From positions 62,001 to 126,000 of the forward strand of contig VUYT01000040.1 of assembly GCA_008802785.1 (NCBI GenBank): a stretch of 64,000 nucleotides of DNA, given 5' to 3'. Numbering within the stretch: the first letter of the stretch is position 1; each line of letters begins with the position of its first letter. Shown here in pieces: positions 58,001 through 64,000 of the stretch. This stretch comes from Symmetrospora coprosmae (Eukaryota; Basidiomycota; Cystobasidiomycetes; Symmetrosporaceae). The notes below the pieces were generated by a model. The model was not told where the DNA came from and made no database searches. It saw nothing but the letters and a program-made list of their open reading frames with translations. The translations under genes were made by a program, and so were the position numbers.

Positions 58001-59939
58001 TCGGCAAGTCGAGGATGTGCAGGCGGCCATGTCGCAGCTCCAGAGGGAGCAGCACAATGCTTCTTTCGCTGCGCTCGAAAGCGAAACACAGAAGAAACTT
58101 GATGCTGCTCAGCGCGAAATCGGCAACCTCCGGCTTCAGCTGGCATCGCCTGCACTTCCTGCACACCGGGAGCCGAACGCAGACGTCAGAGACCTCGAGA
58201 TCCGTACGCTCCGGTCTAGCAACCACGAGCTCGAGACGAGGGTAGGGCAGCTCAAACGACAGGCCATGCTCCACGAGCGGCAATCATTCCCGTCGCCCAG
58301 CGGCAGCAACAGGAACATGAGCGGACAAGGTCTGTCGTCGACACCAGAAAAGAGCGTGCGCTTTGACTCTGTCAAGAGCTTGAAGACGCCCAGGAGTGTG
58401 ACGCAGATGCTTGGTAGCGTGCGTACATTCAACACGCTGGCGGTACTCGCATTTGGCGCGCTAATGCTGCTTCTCCTGCCTGGCAGATGTCCTTCCTCGA
58501 CAAGACCGATGGCAACATGACGGTCGCCCCACTGTACGCCGAGATCGACGGTCTGCACGACCGCGTCAAACAGTATCAGGCTCTGCTTCAGGTCGCCAAC
58601 GAAGAGGTGGACGACAAATTGCAGAAGCTAGGACGTGCTGGCAATGATTCGGTCGAGATCACTAAGGAGCTGTCTGAGGCTCGCAAGCAGATTCGGAAGC
58701 TTGAGGACCGCCTCCGCGATAGCGGAAGTAAGGACGAGGTTCAACGCCTCTCACAGCAACTGCGCGAGACCGAGGCTGTGAGCGCAATTCATCGCACTCC
58801 CGATCGCAGAGGAGAGGCTGACAATGGCAATCTGCCTCGCCCTTTGGGCCTATAGGATCTCCGAGCAACCAGACATCAGTTGTCGAAAATCACTTCGGGT
58901 GATACTCACGGTGTTGTGCAAGAGCTTCGAGCCGTCAGGGACCAGCTTGCATCCGAGAGGGGCGACCTGATGCGCAGGCTTGGCGATATCAAGCAGGTGA
59001 GTCGCGACCAACCCCGGCACGTCTGGAAACTAGCTGACCACGCCTGCGTCTTCCACATCGTAGCACTGCCAGCAGATCTCGTCCCAGCTCGACGCGTCTC
59101 GTACATCGCAAGCCGAGACGCAACGCTCCCTAGACGCCCAGGTAACCGAAACACGCCGCCTGCGACAGAAACTCGAGTCAAGCCACGGTGCCTTCTCGAC
59201 CCTGGATGCACAACACCAGGCACTTATCGAAGAGAGGGACAGCATCTTACAGGGCGTTGGTGCCTTGAAGCGAGATCTTACCCGAGTACAGCAAGATGCT
59301 GCCGAGCTTGGAGAAGATATCAAACTGGCCAAGCAGCCAGCTTTGGCAGTTACCGGCAGTGCGGTTGCATATGGAGGCAGTGCGAGCTGCAATAGGTCAG
59401 TCCTGATTGCAAGCCGTGGGGTGCGCTTACGATGCAAAAGAAGGTGCTGACTCGCACATCGCCTTGCAGAGCGGCATGTCTCGACAGGGCGTCACGCAGC
59501 AAGGAAGAGGCCAAAGGCCTGCTCGTCATGATCAAATACCTCAAGACTAAATTCGTCAGGGAGTCGTACCTGCGCGCGGACCTAGCGCACCAGAAGCTGT
59601 ACTTGAGCATGGTCATTGATCAGAAGACGCGGATGTGAGTTGCCAATCCTGCATGCTAGGCTGATCAAGTATTGACTGAGCGCGTTCTCTCGCACCACTC
59701 GCAGCATCAACGCGACGAATGCTACTCTAGCACGCTTCGGCATGCCTCCGCCTGTCAATGAGACTGGGGCAAGTCGAGGCAAGCAGCGCCCCACTTTACG
59801 AGCAGTTGCCAGCTTGGTCATTTCTACCGTCCGCATGCGCCGGCTCGCAGAAGAGTGGCAGAGGCAGAGCGTAGTCAAGGGAGCTTTGCGCGATGCGTAC
59901 CAGCAGACGCGGGGCAAGCCTTTCGTGCCGAGTGCCTAG
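55047..59939 (+). CDS. PACT-domain spindle-pole-body coiled-coil protein (Spc110/Pcp1/Mto1 type)
   Basis: Six exons (55047-58418, 58487-58777, 58856-58996, 59064-59395, 59470-59634, 59705-59939) give 1,511 residues. The first ~500 residues are disordered (MFGLQQETPSRILRRIRAAE, acidic and Ser-rich). Coiled coil then starts at KLNNYLHTLNTHLSEENQNL and fills most of the rest. The C-terminal segment YLKTKFVRESYLRADLAHQK, LYLSMVI, matches the PACT centrosome/SPB targeting motif, followed by a basic tail (TVRMRRLAEEWQRQS). PACT proteins anchor gamma-tubulin complexes or calmodulin at the spindle pole. I cannot decide between the Spc110/Pcp1 and Mto1/ApsB branches; no clear CM1 motif is visible. Introns cluster at the 3' end. 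Confidence 0.8.
55368..55409 (+). repeat. 21-bp in-frame tandem duplication (ASKPGLS x2)
   Basis: Two perfect copies (55368-55388, 55389-55409) sit in the disordered N-terminal region of the spindle-pole protein. They add seven residues without breaking the frame. Confidence 0.9.
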
Positions 59940-60340
59940 ACAATAGCAGTAGTCGCCTCTCGTTACCCGGAGCATCTGAAGTGTTTGCACCTTGCGATCG
60001 CCCTGCTTGTTGTATGAGTGCGAGAACGCACAAGGCCACGTATTCCATGGCAATTCGAGACTGGCTCGTTTCATTGCGTTGTACGTTGCTAACGAGGACG
60101 GTGTTAGAACAATGACACGGCCAACAAACTCGGTTTCGATGGTGGAAACGAGCTAATGCCACACGGCAGCGCAAAAGAAGCAGAGGCAGGTAAGCCGGGC
60201 AGAGCTCAACGAGCATGGCCCACTGCGTTGCCCTCGCTCCATCCGGACTCGCAGGTGCATTCGAGCTTGGCCTTCGCGCTATAGACTTACTGCAGGATTC
60301 CGAAGCCTCGAACAGCAATGCGGGTTGTGCAAGCATTCAT
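59940..60340. other. Convergent intergenic region
   Basis: Lies between the stops of the spindle-pole gene and the zinc-finger gene. No gene is seen. Confidence 0.4.
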
Positions 60341-63018
60341 TCAATCATCGGCGCTGCTACTCCCGCGTCGCTTGAAACGGTCAGCGGTGATCAGCGACTG
60401 CGTTATGCCATCCATGAAGTCATTGGCCTCCTCGAGCGATACTGTCTGCGGACTAGCGTCGACCCCTTTCCGCTCGTCGTCGTTGTTATCCTCGCCGTGG
60501 TGACTCTCAACACTGCTATCATCATCGTCATTGTCGCTGTCCGTCTCCTCGTCCGCGTCGTCCTCCTCGTCTCGATCTTCCGCATCCGAGTCGCTGATGA
60601 TGAGGGTGACAAAGTCCTCGTTCGCCTCGACGGCATCAGGGTTGAATGTGATCTTCTGCTTCTTGCGCCCTGCGAATCTGCTGAGGAGTGTCTGCTCGAC
60701 CTCGTCTGACGATGCCTCGTCGCTGTCCTCATCTTCCTCTGAATCCGCTTGAGCAGGATGCGCCCTCTTCTTGCCCTTGTCGCCCGCGTGCGGCAGGCTG
60801 TGCGCGACATCTCCGCCGTTGGCTTGCGACTCGTCCTTCGCGGCAATGGTACCCGCATCCTCGCCCGTTCCGGGACCGTCTGCGCCCGAGGCGCCGCCGC
60901 TCCTCCGAATGACGTGCGGCAGCTTGCACCCTCTCCTGCTGCACTTGCCGCTCTCGCTGAAGTCCGGGCACTCCCAGACGTGGCGCTCCTTGCACTCGAG
61001 TCCGCGCTCGCACCACCCGAGCGTGACGAAATCCTTGCATACCTTTGCGGTGGGGCTGACGTGCACGTGTGTGTACAAGCACGCTGTGCCCTTGTTGCAG
61101 TAAGGAAAGTGCAGGCAGTGCGGCATGCGGTGGACATCCGGGATATGGGAGAGTGGGCACGCTGTAGAAGGGAGTGGGCACGAGTTGCGCAGGAAGCGCG
61201 GACATATGCTGACTTTGGCCGGGTCGTGAAGGTACGGGCAGGTGAGACCTTTCGTACAAACACCTGCAAATATGATGACGCGGGTGCGGCCGGGGAAGAG
61301 AACGAGTGGATGTGTCGACGCTCGGCCTGTGTTCGAGGTGGCCTGTGCGCAGGCATGACGAAGCACTCGCATCCGCAGCCAACTCACCGGTCTTCTGGAA
61401 GAAACGGCAGGGCGTCTTTTGCTGCGCTTGCAGCTTCTTGCTGGCCGCTGCCTGACGTCTGTGTGATTCGAGCAGTCCAGCGTTAGACGGAGCCGATGCT
61501 AGCACTGGAAACAGATCAAGGAAAGGCGAGGCGCACCCTCTGGCGCCCTGCACGCCCTTGATGACGCCGACGAGCTGATCCAGTCGCTTCTTCTTTGCTT
61601 CGAGCTCGCGCTTCTTGACGAGACTGGCAGAGATGAGATTCCCGGACTTTGTGCGCACGTACGCTTCTCCGCCAATGCTGGTCTTGGACGGTGTCGAGGA
61701 CTGAGCAGACTGGGTCGATGATGCCGTCTGTTTACTGGCAGTATTTGCGATACCGGCTGTAGTGAAGGTTGAGAAGTATCGAGAAGGAAGGAGACATGGC
61801 GAGCCGGTAACAGGGAATAGGGAAGAGGGAAGAAGGAGGTCAGCGGAAATGACTCCAGGCGATAGCTGCTGGAGATGGCACAAGGTGGGAGCTGGCGGAT
61901 CGGACAGATGCCGGGATAGGAGGGGGAGAAGAGGGAAGAGGGCGAATGTGCTGCAGGCCATCTTTGTGCGCCTGCACAGCCAGAGGCCAAGCGTATTGTG
62001 CCGCACAAGTGCGATGCGAGAGGCACGGCGTGCTCGACCGCATGTGCCATATCCCTTCGGATGGATGGATGAAGCTGGGGAGGCGACTGAGGCGGGTGCA
62101 TAGATATGCTCGAGCCCGTCGTGGCGCAGTGCAGTGCGTGAAACAGTCGGACCGCAAGCCGGGTCTTTTGCGTTCGTAAGAGGCTGGAAGCGCACAATCT
62201 TTCCTGACGAGCTTCTTGCCCTTTGCATCCGCAATGAACGTGACGCCATTAATGACGATCTCTCTTCCTGGGTGTATCTTTGCGTTCTTGCGTTCTTCGA
62301 GCGTCTGCTCTATTTCACCTTCCTCTTGCTCGTCGCCAGCGGTGGGGGCAATGCGGTCGTCATCGGTTGATGCCTTTGCCTTCGAATTGTCTTGACGGGT
62401 CGATGGCTTCTCCTCCACGCTACGGACGCCTGCACCTTTGGAAGTAGATGTCTTTGCTTGCACTCCATCCTCCTGGATTGCCGTTGCAGCTGCACCCGAT
62501 GAGGCGGTTGCAGACGCAGGGGCTGGGCTGGTTCGAGCGCTGCTGCTTCCGCTGCCATCCGCCCTCGTATGGAGGACGAGCTTCCTATGCACGCTCCTGT
62601 GGAGCGGTTGTGCCCTCGCCGTCGTCGCTTCGCCAGCCGCCATGCCTGTCGCGTTCGATGTCGATGACGATGACGAGCTGGTTGCAGGTGCCGACAGTAA
62701 TGGCGGTGGCGTCCAGACGTTGTTCCTCCTTGGGGGCTGCCCTCCCCCACGCCCTGCGCCTGCCATCACACCTGCACCTCCACGGCTGCTCCCCCGTACT
62801 CCTGCTCCTGCTCCAGCTCCAGCTGTCGAATAGCCATTCCCTCGCGTCCCAGTCCCACGCCCGCGCCCTCGGACCTGCTGGTACTGGTGCTGCTGTCCGC
62901 TGCCGCTGCCACGACCCCGACCACGGCCACCACGACCACGAGCGGCCGAGTAGTGCGAGTAGGAAGGGCGCGCAGCAGCTTGCGATGCAGCATCATCATC
63001 ATCGACTGGCAGTCCCAT
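60341..63018 (-). CDS. CCCH zinc-finger protein, ZC3H3-like
   Basis: Nuclear mRNA 3'-end and export factor family (by relation to ZC3H3). The N-terminus MGLPVDDDDAASQAAARPSY is followed by Arg/Gly-rich repeats (GRGGRGRGRGSGSGQQ), a Ser/Ala linker, and GREIVINGVTFIADAKGKKL. Further exons give YVRTKSGNLISASLVKKREL and a run of five CCCH fingers: CRFFQKTG-VCTKGLTCPYLH; CPRFLRNSCPLPSTACPLSH; CLHFPYCNKGTACLYTH; CKDFVTLGWCERGLECKERH; CPDFSESGKCSRRGCKLPH. The C-terminal tail is acidic (DEEDDADEETDSDNDDDD). Introns lie near 62190-61760, 61550-61470 and 61395-61265. The start could be 63018 or an in-frame ATG at 63066. Confidence 0.88.
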
Positions 63019-63383
63019 CTTGTGCCGGTTGATGAGGCCTGGGCCAAGCAGGCAAGTCACAGGCAATTAGCACTGCAGCCTCACTCTCCGTGCCGCATAT
63101 CTCACTCTCCCCATGCTCACCAGACAACCTGGCAATCTCTGCCAGGACTGCTGGATCCGATGCCATATCTGTCTCTGTGTCTCTCCCTGTCTGTGCTGAT
63201 CTTTCCTGCTCTTATTATGCTGTCGCACCGGGTTAGAGCGAAGCAGAGAAAGAGCGATGCTGCTGCTTGCCTTCTGACATTGTTGCACACACCCCGTCTT
63301 CCATGCCAGCGGACGCAGCAATCACAGGCGCATTCAGTACTCCCTCTGCGCCGTAGATCTCTCTCTGAGGGAGGCAAGGCAGG
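63019..63383. promoter_or_regulatory. Divergent promoter region (zinc finger / KU70)
   Basis: 365 bp between the two starts. No gene is seen. Confidence 0.4.
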
Positions 63384-64000
63384 ATGTCGTTCAGCAGGTC
63401 GGTGTGGTTCAGCACGGGCGGGGGAGGAGGAGGTGGAGGTGGAGAGTATGAGAGCGACGAGGAGGAGATTCAGGATGAGCAGGTGCATGGGGCCGGACAT
63501 CCGAAGCAGCCGTAGCACACACACCATTGCGCACACTAACTGCGATTGCGCATGCTCCATTCGTGTCCGCTGCACCACGTCCAGATCCGAGAGCGCCCAG
63601 ACGCCATATGCTACCTCGTCGAGTGCAGCACGTCCATGCTCGCCACCACACCTCACCTAGACAACGGCGCGCCCGTAGATGCAGACGACGAAGGTCCCGA
63701 CGATGACGATGACGACGGCATCCTGCACAGGAGCAACGTGTCCGCAGCCATCAAGTCCGCCCTCGACCTCATGCGCACCCGCATCATCTCTGGCAACCCA
63801 AGGGACGTGGTCGGCGTTGTCCTCTACGACACGGTCCGCGCAAAGGGCCTCGAGGGGGAACTGTCGAAACCTGGCGTCTACCTCCTTCTTGAGCCGCAGG
63901 TCATCCAGGCAACGAACATCAAGCTCCTCATGGAGACCCTCGAGGGTGGGGACTTTCTACGCTATCCGCCTGACAGAGCATGTTGTCGCTTCCTACGCGC
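63384..64000 (+). CDS. KU70: Ku70 DNA end-binding protein, N-terminal part (cut by window)
   Basis: Ku70/Ku80 binds broken DNA ends in non-homologous end joining and also acts at telomeres. Exon 1 (63384-63482) encodes MSFSRSVWFSTG, an eight-glycine run and the acidic EYESDEEEIQDEQ. It splices to 63585 with IRERPDAICYLVECSTSMLA, the von Willebrand-like strand that opens Ku70 proteins. SNVSAAIKSALDLMRTRIIS, NPRDVVGVVLYDTVRAKGLE and KPGVYLLLEPQVIQATNIKL follow, as in the Ku N-terminal domain. A further intron probably starts near 63946 (GTGGGG). The rest of the gene is outside the window. Confidence 0.9.

Overview
This is a 64 kb stretch of nuclear DNA from a fungus, most likely a basidiomycete. 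Three things point that way. The sequence is GC-rich and gene-dense. Introns are mostly 60-125 nt with short exons, and donors are often GTGAGT or GTGCGT. The gene set is fungal: Rok1, an Mlp1/TPR-like protein, a PACT-domain spindle-pole protein, Rsr1/Rap, a UPF0303 protein and a basidiomycete-style surface protein. Ustilaginomycotina is my best guess for the lineage, but the sequence does not prove it. I see no reverse transcriptase, transposase, LTR or CRISPR array.

Layout. 1-15 kb is core metabolism and nuclear function: a base-exchange phosphatidylserine synthase (cut by the window edge), biotin-protein ligase BPL1, dolichol-phosphate mannosyltransferase DPM1, DEAD-box helicase ROK1, a small membrane coiled-coil protein and a 1,934-residue Mlp1/TPR-like nuclear-basket protein. 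15-20 kb is one multi-exon protein kinase with a non-RD catalytic loop and a very long disordered tail. 20-35 kb is the most lineage-specific part. It holds two (perhaps three) tiny genes starting MGCSASKQ and ending in poly-glycine, a single-pass membrane protein, a mitochondrially targeted protein, an Rsr1/Rap GTPase, two small secreted proteins, SDE2, and a surface protein with a GPI-like tail. A degenerate tRNA-like sequence lies in this region too.

35-52.6 kb holds a HEN1-type RNA 2'-O-methyltransferase, an alpha-class p24 cargo receptor, mitochondrial enoyl reductase ETR1, a P-loop-less AAA-like protein, a SUMO-motif RING protein, a GT31 galactosyltransferase-like gene with an in-frame TGA in its membrane anchor, a UPF0303 protein and an ING-PHD chromatin reader. 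52.6-64 kb holds a broken F-box gene, the PACT-domain spindle-pole protein, a five-finger CCCH protein like ZC3H3, and the start of KU70.

Most genes are unrelated housekeeping neighbours, often arranged as divergent pairs sharing 140-470 bp promoters (DPM1/ROK1, SDE2/surface protein, HEN1/p24, ETR1/AAA-like, ZC3H3/KU70). I find no operon-like pathway. The best candidate for something undescribed is the MGCSASKQ/poly-Gly family at 22.0-23.9 kb. Next are the RING domain split by about 265 residues and the small secreted proteins. Gene models were spliced by hand. Where I give a protein length, the summed exons divide exactly by three.
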